DNA of 55,230 nucleotides from Colimorpha_A sp045593985 (GTDB lineage Bacteria; Bacillota; Clostridia; Oscillospirales; CAG-272): assembly GCA_045593985.1 (NCBI GenBank), contig JAZNXR010000107.1, forward strand, positions 1-55,230, in the 5' to 3' direction. This document shows positions 16,612 to 26,133 of the stretch, in pieces. A program made the translations under genes and the position numbers. A model generated the notes under the pieces. That model did no database searches, was not told where the DNA came from, and was given only the letters and a program-made list of their open reading frames with translations. The stretch's first letter is position 1. The number at the start of each line of letters is the position of its first letter.

Positions 16612-17403
16612 ATGCTTATAACGAGCAGAAGCAATCCGCTTATAATTGAAACGGCTTCTCTTAAAGAAAAAAAGTATCGTGAAAAAAGCGGTCTTTTCGT
16701 TTTCGAGGGCAAAAAGCTGTTTGACGAGGCGGTAAAAAGGGGCGTTGATATTGAGCGTGTATTCGTTACCGAAAAGGCGGCAAAATACTGCGAAAACAGC
16801 GCTTTTAACGGCGAAATTATAACCGTTTCGGAAAGCGTTTACGAAAAGCTGTCGAGCGAAAAGTCGCCTGAGGGGATAATTTGTGTTGCGAAATATATTG
16901 ACAAATCCCACAATATGATTAAAATATATAATAATGAAGAGTTTGAACAAAGCGAAAAACGGATAATTATCCTTTCTTCGCTTCGTGATCCCGGAAATCT
17001 CGGAACCGTTATCCGCACTGCGGCGGCGTTCGGCCTTGACGAGATGATCCTCAGCTCCGACTGTGCGGATATTTATAATCCAAAGACGGTGAGAGCTGCC
17101 ATGGGAACTCTTTTTTCGCAGAGTATATCCTACGTTCAGAATTTGCCCGAAACGGTAAAAATTATGAACGGAGCGGGATATACGACTCTCGCTGCCGTTC
17201 TTGACGATAAGGCGCTTCCGCTGAACGAGCTTTCGATTGGCAGGAAAACGGCTTTTATTATCGGAAACGAGGGGCACGGAATTGATCCCGAGGTTGTAAA
17301 AAGCGCATCGGGAACGGTTTATATACCGATGGAAGCAGGCGTTGAGTCGCTTAACGCCGCTATTGCCGCATCGGTATTTATGTGGCAGGCATATAAAGGA
17401 TAA
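16612..17403 (+). CDS. TrmH-family RNA 2'-O-ribose methyltransferase
   Basis: 263 residues. An N-terminal substrate-binding part (KKYREKSGLFVFEGKKLFDEA) is followed by the SPOUT knot domain with motif 1 LRDPGNLGTVIRTAAAFG, motif 2 IGNEGHGI and motif 3 MEAGVESLNAAIAASV. Enzymes of this family methylate rRNA or tRNA ribose using S-adenosylmethionine; the exact target is not deducible. ATG at 16612 has AAGGAG 6 bases upstream and begins at the conserved ITSRSNPLI; an in-frame ATG at 16516 falls inside repeat unit B and is rejected. dprA follows after 5 bases. Confidence 0.9.
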   Translation: MLITSRSNPLIIETASLKEKKYREKSGLFVFEGKKLFDEAVKRGVDIERVFVTEKAAKYCENSAFNGEIITVSESVYEKLSSEKSPEGIICVAKYIDKSHNMIKIYNNEEFEQSEKRIIILSSLRDPGNLGTVIRTAAAFGLDEMILSSDCADIYNPKTVRAAMGTLFSQSISYVQNLPETVKIMNGAGYTTLAAVLDDKALPLNELSIGRKTAFIIGNEGHGIDPEVVKSASGTVYIPMEAGVESLNAAIAASVFMWQAYKG

Positions 17404-17408
17404 TTAAG

Positions 17409-18683
17409 ATGGTATTGAATGAAAACTCAACGCTTTACTGGCTATGGCTTCAAGGCGTTTGCGGCGAAGGCTCGCTCCTTCCCGAGGTGCTTATTTCCCA
17501 TTTTGGATCGATCGAAAAGGTCTATGAGGCTGACGAGGCAGAGCTTAAAAATGTTTCCGGAATAACGGCTCGCTCGGTGAGCAAGCTTTCAAGTAAGTCG
17601 CTTGACAAGGCAAGAGAGATTCTCGCTTACTGCAAAAACGAGGGCATCGGTATTCTTACTCCCGATTCTGCTCTTTATCCCAAGAGGTTGCAGAGAATTC
17701 CGTCCAAGCCTGCGGTGCTTTATTACCGTGGACTTTTGGTTGACCTCGACCGTGAGGTCTGTATATCCGAGGTCGGAACAAGACACATGACGGAATACGG
17801 ATCCCGCACCGCTTATACCTTTGCTTATGATATGGCACGGGGCGGAGCTGTGGTCGTCAGCGGAATGGCAAAGGGCGTTGACGGAATGGCGCACAGAGGC
17901 GCGCTTGATGCCGGCGGATATACCGTTGCGGTGCTTGGATGCGGAATTGACCGTGCATATCCGAGCGAGCATCTTTCCCTTATGAATGAGATCATCAAAA
18001 ACGGTGTTGTTATGACGGAATTCCGTCCCTTTACGCCGCCTGTCGGAAGAAACTTCCCTATGAGAAACCGTATCGTCAGCGGCATTTCGCTCGGCACTCT
18101 TGTTATCGAGGCGCCGAAAAGAAGCGGTGCGCTCATTACTGCCGACACGGCCTTAAAGCAGGGAAGGGACGTTTTTGCGCTTCCCGGCAAGGTCGGTGAG
18201 ATGAGCAGCGAGGGCAGCAATTTGCTTATCCGAAACGGAGCAAAGATGGTGACCGGCGCTGCCGATATTCTCGTTGAATACCAAAATCTCTATCCGACAA
18301 AAATTGATCTGAATAAAATAACCGCAATCAGATCCCGTAATTTTGCCCCTGCGTCTTACGTGGCATCGGTGATTCCGAGCTTTAACGATGACCGTGAGGA
18401 GAACGCCGAAAAGCGTGTCAGGGCATCCGAAAAGAAAATAGCAAAGCCTGAAATGCCGAAGGCAGAAATAAAGGCGGAGCCAAAGGAATATACTCTTCCG
18501 AGCGGAGTCGAAGGCAAGCAGCTTGAGATCCTTAAGCTTCTTATGGAGGAGGGCGAGATGACGGCGGATGTTATTTCTTCGAAAATCGAAAGCCCGATAA
18601 CCGACGTTCTCGTTGAGCTTACGATGCTTGAAATAATGGGGCATATAACCGCACTTCCCGGCGGTACGTATAAATTAAGTTAA
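17409..18683 (+). CDS. dprA: DNA-processing protein DprA
   Basis: 424 residues. DprA binds incoming single-stranded DNA and loads RecA during transformation. An N-terminal helix-hairpin-helix/SAM-like part (about 1-75) precedes the Rossmann domain with GTRHMTEYGSRTA, VVSGMAKGVDGMAHRGAL, VLGCGIDRAYPSEH and IVSGISLGTLVIEAP. A Lys/Glu-rich linker (about 335-360) leads to a C-terminal winged helix (about 365-424). The usual GSRxxT motif reads GTRHMT. It lies between a methyltransferase gene and topA, a common order in Clostridia. Confidence 0.94.
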   Translation: MVLNENSTLYWLWLQGVCGEGSLLPEVLISHFGSIEKVYEADEAELKNVSGITARSVSKLSSKSLDKAREILAYCKNEGIGILTPDSALYPKRLQRIPSKPAVLYYRGLLVDLDREVCISEVGTRHMTEYGSRTAYTFAYDMARGGAVVVSGMAKGVDGMAHRGALDAGGYTVAVLGCGIDRAYPSEHLSLMNEIIKNGVVMTEFRPFTPPVGRNFPMRNRIVSGISLGTLVIEAPKRSGALITADTALKQGRDVFALPGKVGEMSSEGSNLLIRNGAKMVTGAADILVEYQNLYPTKIDLNKITAIRSRNFAPASYVASVIPSFNDDREENAEKRVRASEKKIAKPEMPKAEIKAEPKEYTLPSGVEGKQLEILKLLMEEGEMTADVISSKIESPITDVLVELTMLEIMGHITALPGGTYKLS

Positions 18684-18704
18684 ATTCCGTTAAGGAGAAA
18701 ATAA

Positions 18705-20954
18705 ATGGCAAATCTTGTAATAATCGAGTCACCCTTTAAGGCGCCGACGATAAAGAATTATCTCGGCTCAAATTACAGAGTTATTGCTTCAAGAGGTCAC
18801 CTCCGTGACCTTCCGAAAAGCTCGCTCGGCGTTGATATTGAAAATGGCTTTGAGGCTCATTATATCAATATCCGCGGCAAGGGTGATATTATAAAGGAGC
18901 TGAAAAAAGAGGCTAAAAATGCGACGAAGATCTACTTCGCAACGGACCCTGACCGTGAAGGTGAGGCAATAGCCTGGCATCTTGCAACCGTTCTCGGTAT
19001 TCCGATCGAAAAGACGAAAAGAATTACCTTCAACGAGCTTACCAAGACTGCGATCAAGAGTGCTATCAAGGAGCCTCGCAATATTGATATAGAGCTTGTA
19101 AATTCCCAGCAGGCAAGAAGAATTCTTGACAGAATCGTTGGCTATAAGCTTTCTCCATTCCTTTGGAAAACCGTTCGTTCCGGTCTTTCAGCAGGAAGAG
19201 TTCAGTCGGTTGCAACGAGAATCATCGTTGACCGTGAAAAGGAAATCGAGGCGTTTGTTCCGCAGGAATACTGGACTCTCGATGCGCTTCTCGAAACTGC
19301 CTCGGGCGCTGCTTTGACGGCTCATTACTATGGAAAGAACGGCAAAAAGTCGGAGCTTAAGAGCGAGGACGAGACCAAGGCTGTTCTTGATGCAATTTCG
19401 GGCTTGCCCTTTGTTGTTACGTCGGTTAAGAAGACTGTCAAGCAGAGAAATCCGCTTCCTCCCTTCACGACCTCAACAATGCAGCAGGAGGCCTCGAAAA
19501 AGCTTGGATTTAACTCACAGAAGATCATGAAGGTCGCGCAAGAGCTTTACGAGGGTATTAACGTCGGAAGTGCTAACGGCGGCGTTCAAGGTCTTATCAC
19601 CTATATGCGTACCGACTCGCTTCGTGTTTCGGACGAGGCCGCAAGCGGAGCGCTTGCATATATTGCCGAGAAGTACGGCGAAGCCTTCTGCCCCAAGACC
19701 AAGCGTGTTTACAAGACGAAGGCGGGCGCGCAGGATGCTCACGAGGCAATTCGTCCTTCAAATATTGCTCTTGAGCCTGAGCTTATTAAAAAATATCTTA
19801 CAAGCGATCAGTATAAGCTTTATAAGCTTATTTACAGCCGCTTCGTTGCTTCGCAGATGGCGTCTGCACAGATCGACACCGTTAATGCGGAGATGTCGGT
19901 TGGCGCATACAATTTCCGCGCATCCGGCTCGTCTGTCAAGTTCGCCGGATTTATGGCGGTTTATGACTATGTCGAGGAGGGCGAGGAGAGAAAGGGACTT
20001 CTTCCCGAAATCAAGGAAAACGATACCCTTAACTGCAAGTCTCTTAATCCTAACCAGCACTTTACCGAGCCGCCTGCTCGATTCAACGAAGGCTCGCTGA
20101 TCAAGTTCCTTGAGGAAAAGGGAATCGGCCGTCCTTCGACCTATGCTCCCATCGTTACTACGATAATTTCTCGCGGCTACGTTGGCAGAGAGGGCAAGTC
20201 GCTTAAGCCTACACAGCTCGGTATCGTTACCACCAAGCTTATGGTCGAGCATTTCCCCGACATCGTTGACTACGAATTTACCGCACAGATGGAGGATTCT
20301 CTCGACAGCATCGCCGGCGGTGACACCGATATGACGACGGTTCTTTCGAACTTCTACTGCGGCTTTAACGAGCATCTGACAAGAGCCGAGGCTACGGTTG
20401 AAAAGGAAGTTGTCGAGGTGCCTGTCGTTGAGACAGATATTATCTGTGATAAGTGCGGAGCGAGAATGATCGTCCGCCAGGGACGTTACGGCAAATTTGC
20501 CGCTTGTCCCAATTATCCCGAATGTAAGAGCACCAAGCCTATCGACAAGGACGGCAAGGAGCTTGTTAAGAAGGATACCGCAGAGAAGACCGATATGGTC
20601 TGCGAGCTTTGCGGCAAGGAGATGCTCAAGCGTAAGGGACGCTACGGCGAATTCTACGCTTGCTCCGATTATCCGAGATGTAAAAATACTAAGCCGATTC
20701 TCCGTCCTATCGGAGTTAAATGCCCCAAGTGCGGCGGAAATATCGTGCTTCGTAACGGTAAAAACAGAAGCGTTTATTATTCCTGCGAAAATTATCCCTC
20801 CTGCGATTTCAGCTCGTGGGATAAGCCGGTAAACGAGACCTGTCCCGATTGCGGTCAGCTTCTTTACTATAAGAAGGGTAAAAATCAGCTCGTTTGCGGG
20901 AATAAGGACTGCGGATTTAAGAAGGAAGCTTCCCCCGAAAATTATGAAAACTGA
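18705..20954 (+). CDS. topA: DNA topoisomerase I
   Basis: 749 residues. Type IA enzyme that relaxes negative supercoils. The TOPRIM domain begins VIIESPFKAPTIKNYLG, keeping the catalytic Glu and the conserved first Lys of ESPxKAxTI, and has DPDREGEAIAWHL with the metal-binding Asp/Asp/Glu. The nucleophile is Tyr300 in YMRTDSLRVS. The C-terminus holds four zinc ribbons (about 581-745), each with two Cys pairs, such as CDKCGARM and CPNYPEC. The last codons overlap trmFO by 11 bases, so the two are translationally linked. Confidence 0.97.
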   Translation: MANLVIIESPFKAPTIKNYLGSNYRVIASRGHLRDLPKSSLGVDIENGFEAHYINIRGKGDIIKELKKEAKNATKIYFATDPDREGEAIAWHLATVLGIPIEKTKRITFNELTKTAIKSAIKEPRNIDIELVNSQQARRILDRIVGYKLSPFLWKTVRSGLSAGRVQSVATRIIVDREKEIEAFVPQEYWTLDALLETASGAALTAHYYGKNGKKSELKSEDETKAVLDAISGLPFVVTSVKKTVKQRNPLPPFTTSTMQQEASKKLGFNSQKIMKVAQELYEGINVGSANGGVQGLITYMRTDSLRVSDEAASGALAYIAEKYGEAFCPKTKRVYKTKAGAQDAHEAIRPSNIALEPELIKKYLTSDQYKLYKLIYSRFVASQMASAQIDTVNAEMSVGAYNFRASGSSVKFAGFMAVYDYVEEGEERKGLLPEIKENDTLNCKSLNPNQHFTEPPARFNEGSLIKFLEEKGIGRPSTYAPIVTTIISRGYVGREGKSLKPTQLGIVTTKLMVEHFPDIVDYEFTAQMEDSLDSIAGGDTDMTTVLSNFYCGFNEHLTRAEATVEKEVVEVPVVETDIICDKCGARMIVRQGRYGKFAACPNYPECKSTKPIDKDGKELVKKDTAEKTDMVCELCGKEMLKRKGRYGEFYACSDYPRCKNTKPILRPIGVKCPKCGGNIVLRNGKNRSVYYSCENYPSCDFSSWDKPVNETCPDCGQLLYYKKGKNQLVCGNKDCGFKKEASPENYEN

Positions 20955-22275
20955 CGTTATTCACGTTATAGGCGCCGGTCTTGCCGGCTCCGAGGCGGCG
21001 TATCAGGCGGCGAAGATGGGCGTTCAGGTCATTCTTCACGAGATGAAGCCGCATAAATATTCTCCCGCACATCACTACGATGGAATGGCGGAGCTTGTTT
21101 GCTCAAACTCGCTTCGTTCCCTTCAGCTGTCGAATGCGGTCGGGCTTCTTAAAGAGGAGCTTCGCATTCTCGGCTCGCTCATTATGGAGGCGGCTGATGC
21201 CACTGCCGTTCCTGCAGGTGCGGCGCTTGCGGTTGACAGATATAAATTCTCCGACTACGTGACCGAGAAGATTCGCTCGATGCCGAATATCACCGTTGTC
21301 GACGGCGAGGTGACCGAGCTTCCGAGCGACGGAATTACCGTCGTCGCAAGCGGGCCTCTTACCTCCGATGCGCTTGCAAAGCATCTTTCCGAGCTGCTTG
21401 GCGAAAGCTATCTCAGCTTCTTCGATGCGGCGGCACCGATAGTTGATGCTTCAACTATTGATATGAGCAAGGCGTATTTCGCATCACGCTACGGCAAGGG
21501 CGATCCTTGCTATATAAACTGTCCTATGGAAAAGGACGAGTACGATGCCTTTTACGAGGCACTTATTACGGCAGAGGAGGCCGCCCTTAAGGAATTTGAC
21601 CGTGAAAGCCAGAAGGGACTTACGGTTTTTGAGGGCTGTATGCCTGTTGAGGTCATGGCGAAAAGAGGACGTGAAACGCTTCTTTTCGGGCCGCTTAAGC
21701 CTGTTGGTCTTCCTTATCCCGGCACTGACCGTGATCCCTATGCGGTCGTTCAGCTTCGTCAGGAAAACAAGGAAAAGACGATGTATAATCTCGTCGGCTT
21801 CCAGACGCATCTGACCTTTGAGGCTCAAAGAAGGGTGTTCAGAATGATCCCGGGCCTACACAATGCGGAATTTCTTCGCTATGGGGTAATGCATAGGAAC
21901 ACCTATATAAATTCCCCCAAGCTTCTTAATCCCGATTATTCCCTTATCTCAAACGGAAATATTTATTTTGCGGGACAGATGACGGGTGTTGAGGGATATA
22001 TCGAATCCTGCTCGTCGGGATTCATTGCGGGCTTTAACGCCGCAAGAAAATTGAAGGGGCTTTCTCCCTTTACCCCGGATAACAGATGTGCTATCGGTGC
22101 GCTTGCGTCCTACATAAGCGACAGAAGCGTGACGAGCTTCCAGCCGATGAACGTCAATTTTGGTATAATCGCACCCCCGGATAAAAAAATCAAGGGCGGA
22201 AAGGCACTTCGCAACGAGTATCTTTCCCACCGAGCACTTTCCTATCTGAAGGAAATATATGAGAATTTGGAGTAA
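20944..22275 (+). CDS. trmFO: Methylenetetrahydrofolate-tRNA (uracil-5-)-methyltransferase TrmFO
   Basis: 443 residues. Flavoenzyme that makes 5-methyluridine at position 54 of tRNA, using methylene-tetrahydrofolate as carbon donor; typical of Bacillota in place of TrmA. The FAD-binding start HVIGAGLAGSEAAYQAA and the family-specific LVCSNSLRS and FAGQMTGVEGYIESC segments are present. It starts inside the end of topA, a frequent arrangement, and plsX follows after 6 bases. Confidence 0.95.
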   Translation: MKTDVIHVIGAGLAGSEAAYQAAKMGVQVILHEMKPHKYSPAHHYDGMAELVCSNSLRSLQLSNAVGLLKEELRILGSLIMEAADATAVPAGAALAVDRYKFSDYVTEKIRSMPNITVVDGEVTELPSDGITVVASGPLTSDALAKHLSELLGESYLSFFDAAAPIVDASTIDMSKAYFASRYGKGDPCYINCPMEKDEYDAFYEALITAEEAALKEFDRESQKGLTVFEGCMPVEVMAKRGRETLLFGPLKPVGLPYPGTDRDPYAVVQLRQENKEKTMYNLVGFQTHLTFEAQRRVFRMIPGLHNAEFLRYGVMHRNTYINSPKLLNPDYSLISNGNIYFAGQMTGVEGYIESCSSGFIAGFNAARKLKGLSPFTPDNRCAIGALASYISDRSVTSFQPMNVNFGIIAPPDKKIKGGKALRNEYLSHRALSYLKEIYENLE

Positions 22276-22281
22276 TATGCT

Positions 22282-23298
22282 ATGAGAATTATCGTAGATA
22301 TTATGAGCGGAGATAAAGCGCCGCTCGAAATACTTATGGGCGCCCATGAGGCGGCAACCGAAAATCCCAATGTTGGATTTACATTTGTCGGTAACGAGGG
22401 AATCATGCGTGCAATTGCAGGCGTAAAGGATATTTCTCTTGATCTTCCGAATATCGAGATCGTTCATACTGACGGCGTTATTACTATGGAGGATCAGCCT
22501 CTTTCTGTTGTAAGAGAGAAGAAGGATTCCTCTATGGGAATCGGTCTTAAGCTTCTCTCCGAGGGCAAGGGCGATGCCTTCGTCAGCGCCGGTAATACGG
22601 GAGCGCTTCATGCGGGATCTACCCTTATTGTAAGAAGGATCAAGGGAATTCAGAAGTCGGGAATTGCGACGATCCTTCCTTACGAAAATCCCACGATGCT
22701 TATGGACAGCGGCGCGAATATTGAAATTCCCCCCGAAACCTACGTGCAGTTTGCGCAGATGGGAACGGTATATATGAGAGAGATACTCGGCGTATCCAAT
22801 CCCCGTGTAGGTCTATTGAACATTGGCGAGGAGAGAATCAAGGGAACGAAAACGGTTGCAGCTGCTTATGAGCTTCTTGAAAAGGCAGAGGGAATAAATT
22901 TCGTCGGTAATATTGAGGGCAAGGACGTTCCGAACGGAAAATGCGACGTTATCGTTTGCGACGGCTTCTCGGGAAATATCGTTCTGAAATTGAGCGAGGG
23001 ACTTTCAAAGTTCATCATCGGCAAGCTGACCGACGTATTTACCGCAAATCCTCTTACCAAGGTTTCCTATCTTGGAGTCAAGAAGGGACTTAAGGATATG
23101 AAAAAGAGCTTTGATGCATCGGAGTACGGCGGCGCGCCGCTTCTCGGCTTGGCGAAAACCGTTATAAAGGCACACGGAAGCTCTGACAGCTACGCCATCA
23201 AAAATGCCATTCGTCAGGCGCTTCAGTGCGTTGACAATGCAGTTGCTTACAAGATCGCAAAGCTCGTCGTGCCTGATATTATCCCGGAGGATAAGTGA
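22282..23298 (+). CDS. plsX: Phosphate acyltransferase PlsX
   Basis: 338 residues. Converts acyl-ACP and phosphate to acyl-phosphate, the acyl donor for PlsY in phospholipid synthesis. The N-terminus MRIIVDIMSGDKAP is the PlsX start (usually DAMGGD, here DIMSGD). SAGNTGALHAGS, LLNIGEE and DGFSGNIVLKL are family hallmarks. It precedes rnc by 7 bases; plsX upstream of rnc is a common bacterial neighbourhood, here without the acyl carrier gene between them. Confidence 0.94.
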   Translation: MRIIVDIMSGDKAPLEILMGAHEAATENPNVGFTFVGNEGIMRAIAGVKDISLDLPNIEIVHTDGVITMEDQPLSVVREKKDSSMGIGLKLLSEGKGDAFVSAGNTGALHAGSTLIVRRIKGIQKSGIATILPYENPTMLMDSGANIEIPPETYVQFAQMGTVYMREILGVSNPRVGLLNIGEERIKGTKTVAAAYELLEKAEGINFVGNIEGKDVPNGKCDVIVCDGFSGNIVLKLSEGLSKFIIGKLTDVFTANPLTKVSYLGVKKGLKDMKKSFDASEYGGAPLLGLAKTVIKAHGSSDSYAIKNAIRQALQCVDNAVAYKIAKLVVPDIIPEDK

Positions 23299-23305
23299 TT
23301 AGGAA

Positions 23306-24019
23306 ATGAACAAGCATTATCCTGCTCCCTTGGCGGAGCTTGAAAAGACGATCGGTTATACCTTTAAAAACCCGACGTATATTCTCGTTGCAACGACACA
23401 TTCGTCGTTTTCCAACGAGGCGAAGGACGGCGTAGACTGTAACGAGCGTCTTGAATTTCTCGGAGATTCGGTTTTGAGCTACATCACAAGCCGTTATCTT
23501 TACGAAAGCTTCCCCGGGCTTCCCGAGGGGGGAATGTCGAGAGTCAGAGCATCGGCGGTTTGCGAGAAGTCGCTTTGCGCTATTGCTAAAAGAATCGATC
23601 TCGGCGCATATTTGCGTCTCGGTCACGGCGAGGAATGTCAAGACGGTCGAAACCGCCCGTCAATTCTTGCCGACGCCTTTGAGGCGCTTCTTGCCGCTAT
23701 TTATCTTGACGGCGGAATTGAGCCTGTTCGTGCCTTTCTTTTACCGATAATCTCGGCGGAGATCGACGGAATAATCGAAAGCGGAGCAGACCTTGACTAT
23801 AAGACGGTGCTTCAGCAGTTTATTCAGCAGGAGCGAGGCTCGCTGCTTGAATACGTTACTGTCGGTGAAAGCGGCCCTGCACACAGAAAGACCTTTTTCG
23901 TTGAGGTTCGTCTTAACGGTAACGTGATCGGCCGCGGAAACGGCTCGTCAAAGCGTAAGGCTGAACAGAGCGCGGCGAAGGAAGCTCTTTCCCTCTTTGA
24001 CTTTGGTAAGCAGGGATGA
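23306..24019 (+). CDS. rnc: Ribonuclease III
   Basis: 237 residues. Cuts double-stranded RNA in rRNA and mRNA processing. The catalytic domain has NERLEFLGDSVL (Glu50 and Asp54 bind metal) and DAFEALLAAIYLDGG. The double-stranded-RNA-binding domain occupies about residues 158-233, with DYKTVLQQFIQQ at its start and GNGSSKRKAEQSAAKEAL at its end. Its TGA overlaps the next ATG in ATGA, so translation of the radical SAM gene is coupled. Confidence 0.96.
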   Translation: MNKHYPAPLAELEKTIGYTFKNPTYILVATTHSSFSNEAKDGVDCNERLEFLGDSVLSYITSRYLYESFPGLPEGGMSRVRASAVCEKSLCAIAKRIDLGAYLRLGHGEECQDGRNRPSILADAFEALLAAIYLDGGIEPVRAFLLPIISAEIDGIIESGADLDYKTVLQQFIQQERGSLLEYVTVGESGPAHRKTFFVEVRLNGNVIGRGNGSSKRKAEQSAAKEALSLFDFGKQG

Positions 24020-25017
24020 GACATATAAATATCCCGATATTCATACCGCATCTCGGCTGCCCGAATGACTGTGCCTTTTGTAATCAGCGCAGTATTTCGG
24101 GCAGAACGCATTTTGATATATCGGACGTAAGAAAACAAATAGAGGATGCGCTCGAAACGTCGGGCGAAAGCGAGTGCGAAATTGCATTTTTTGGCGGCTC
24201 GTTTACCGGCATTGACCGTTCTCTTATGATCTCTCTCCTTGAAATTGCAGAGGAATTTGTGAAAGTGGGGAAGGTTACTTCAATTCGTCTCTCGACTCGC
24301 CCCGATTACATCAGCGAGGAGATTCTTGAAATTCTCGGCAGATACAGCGTTAAAACCATTGAGCTTGGTATTCAAAGCTGCTCTGATGCGGTTTTGACGA
24401 CGAGCAAGAGAGGTCATACCGTTCGTGATACGGTCAGCGCCTGTCGGCTTATCAAGGCGCGTGGATTTTCTCTTGTCGGGCAGATGATGATAGGACTTCC
24501 GACTTCAAGCGAGGCTGACGAAATTGAAACCGCTAAGATGATTTGTGAGCTTGGCGCAAGCGAGGCGAGAATTTATCCCATCGTTATTCTTAAGGGAACG
24601 CAGCTTGTTAAGATGGTGGAAAGCGGCGAATATGCGCCGCTGAACGAGGACGAGCTTATATCACGAAGCGCATCTGTGCTTTCGGTTTTTCGCGGCAACG
24701 GAGTTAAGGTGCTTCGCATCGGACTTCACTCGGGAACGGAGCTGAATTCGGGCGACGAGATTGCCTGCGGATATTATCACCCTGCGATGGGCGAGCTTGT
24801 CGAGGGCGAGCTTTATTTCAGGGAGCTTGAAAAAAGGCTTGCGGAGATGCCCTCGAAGCAGGACGGAATAACAGTTACCGTGCCGCGCGGTGAGCTTTCG
24901 AAGGCGATCGGTCAAAACGGCAGAAACCGTAGGCGTCTTATAGAAAAATTCGATTTGAAGGCTATTAAATTCAAGGAGGGCGACGTTGCCTCCCTTGAAA
25001 TTCAGGCTAATAAATAA
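24016..25017 (+). CDS. Elp3-like radical SAM protein with C-terminal KH-like tail
   Basis: 333 residues. The [4Fe-4S]-binding motif is Cys15-x3-Cys19-x2-Cys22 in GCPNDCAFCNQ, followed by FFGGSFTGI and the radical SAM barrel (GIQSCSDAVL, GQMMIGLP). The last 45 residues (TVPRGELSKAIGQNGRN) look like a GxxG KH loop, pointing to RNA as partner. The order rnc then this gene recurs in Clostridia. Related Elp3-type enzymes modify tRNA wobble uridine, but the acetyltransferase half of true Elp3 is absent, so the reaction is unknown. Confidence 0.85.
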   Translation: MRHINIPIFIPHLGCPNDCAFCNQRSISGRTHFDISDVRKQIEDALETSGESECEIAFFGGSFTGIDRSLMISLLEIAEEFVKVGKVTSIRLSTRPDYISEEILEILGRYSVKTIELGIQSCSDAVLTTSKRGHTVRDTVSACRLIKARGFSLVGQMMIGLPTSSEADEIETAKMICELGASEARIYPIVILKGTQLVKMVESGEYAPLNEDELISRSASVLSVFRGNGVKVLRIGLHSGTELNSGDEIACGYYHPAMGELVEGELYFRELEKRLAEMPSKQDGITVTVPRGELSKAIGQNGRNRRRLIEKFDLKAIKFKEGDVASLEIQANK

Positions 25018-25043
25018 CCCGATGCGATGCATCGGGTTTTTTT
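25018..25043 (+). terminator. Terminator after the rnc/radical SAM genes
   Basis: Perfect stem CCCGATGC/GCATCGGG with a 3-base loop (25018-25036) and seven T's. Confidence 0.92.
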
Positions 25044-25102
25044 AAGACTGTAAATAATTCGGTTAGGCTTATTCGGATATTTTCACAATTTCATTTTTAC
25101 TA

Positions 25103-25131
25103 TTGTTTATTTTATTTTCCTGTGCTATAAT
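25103..25131 (+). promoter_or_regulatory. Promoter of the HPr kinase-like/PqqD cassette
   Basis: TTGTTT (25103-25108), 17-base spacer, TATAAT (25126-25131), 30 bases before the first start codon. Confidence 0.72.
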
Positions 25132-25160
25132 ACGAATAGTAACATTAAAATGGTGGTATT

Positions 25161-25865
25161 ATGGAGTTTTGCCTGATGCTTGCGGGCGTTCCCGTCCGCA
25201 TTATACACAAATACGAGCATATCCGTGTCCTTTGCGAGGGGTATCTGACCGACAGCGAGCCGCGTTTTTCCGTTTCTGTGACTGACGAGGAAATCGAAAA
25301 AGAAAATGCGATAACGAACGGCGAATTCCCCCTTGCCATCTGTGAGGCAACCTGTATTCACCGTGCGGTAACCCGTGCGCTTGTAAAGCACGGAGTCATG
25401 CTGATACATTCTGCAGTTATTACCGTCGACGGCGAGGCGTTTGTCTTTATGGCGAAAAGCGGTGTCGGAAAGTCGACTCATATTCAGCTTTGGCAAAAGG
25501 TATTTGGTGACCGCGCGGTCGTGCTTAACGGAGATAAGCCGTATTTTACCTTTGAAAACGGGGCTTTGATGGCACACGGCACGCCTTGGAGAGGAAAGGA
25601 ATTTCTCGGGCAGAATATGAAGGCTCCCGTTAAGGGAATGTGCCTGCTTCACCGCGGATTGGAAAACGAAATTTCACTTGCAAGCTCGCATGATGCTGTT
25701 GGGCAGATATTCCATCAGGTGCTTCTGCCGCAGGACGGAGCCGATCTTGCTTCCTTTATGATGATGATGGACAAGATTATCAAAACGGTGCCGTTTTACA
25801 ACCTTTACTGTAACATGAATGACGACGCCGCGCGTGTCGCATATAACGGAATGAAGGGAAACTGA
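25161..25865 (+). CDS. HPr kinase-like P-loop protein
   Basis: 234 residues, shorter than true HprK. A P-loop AKSGVGKST (98-106) is preceded by HSAVITVDGEAFVFM, the layout of the HprK/PEP-carboxykinase-like kinases found next to PqqD genes. HGTPWRGKEFLGQN (about 141-154) is a further family pattern. Related proteins in peptide-natural-product clusters phosphorylate or otherwise modify a peptide; others are called HPr serine kinases only by similarity. It opens a four-gene cassette in which the next gene begins one base after its stop. Substrate unknown. Confidence 0.78.
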   Translation: MEFCLMLAGVPVRIIHKYEHIRVLCEGYLTDSEPRFSVSVTDEEIEKENAITNGEFPLAICEATCIHRAVTRALVKHGVMLIHSAVITVDGEAFVFMAKSGVGKSTHIQLWQKVFGDRAVVLNGDKPYFTFENGALMAHGTPWRGKEFLGQNMKAPVKGMCLLHRGLENEISLASSHDAVGQIFHQVLLPQDGADLASFMMMMDKIIKTVPFYNLYCNMNDDAARVAYNGMKGN

Positions 25866-25866
25866 C

Positions 25867-26133
25867 ATGAAGATTAAAGATGGATTTGTTTTACATTCGG
25901 TAGGCGACGAGAACGTCGTTGTTGCCATTGGAAAAATGACAACGCAGTTCAGAGGAATGATTCGCCTGAACTCCACGGGAGCGTTCATTTTCCGAGCTCT
26001 TGAAAAGGAAACCGACGAAAGAGCCGTGATCGATGCGCTTATCGCAGAATACGGTATTGACGAGGCAACCGCCACAACTGCCGCTACGACTTTTATTTCA
26101 CAGCTTAATGAAGCGGGTGTGCTTGATATATGA
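25867..26133 (+). CDS. PqqD-like peptide-binding (RRE) protein
   Basis: 88 residues. The pattern LNSTGAFIFRALEKETDERAVIDALIAEY matches PqqD proteins, whose winged-helix fold grips leader peptides of ribosomally made peptides. It is translated from an ATG one base after the kinase-like stop and its TGA overlaps the next gene in ATGA. In this setting it would be expected to present a peptide to neighbouring enzymes, but no short precursor gene is seen in the cassette or within the 117 bases upstream. Confidence 0.82.
   Translation: MKIKDGFVLHSVGDENVVVAIGKMTTQFRGMIRLNSTGAFIFRALEKETDERAVIDALIAEYGIDEATATTAATTFISQLNEAGVLDI

Noticed and set aside
20944..20954. Frameshift between topA and trmFO
   Set aside because: The 11-base overlap joins two complete, unrelated proteins; this is normal translational coupling.
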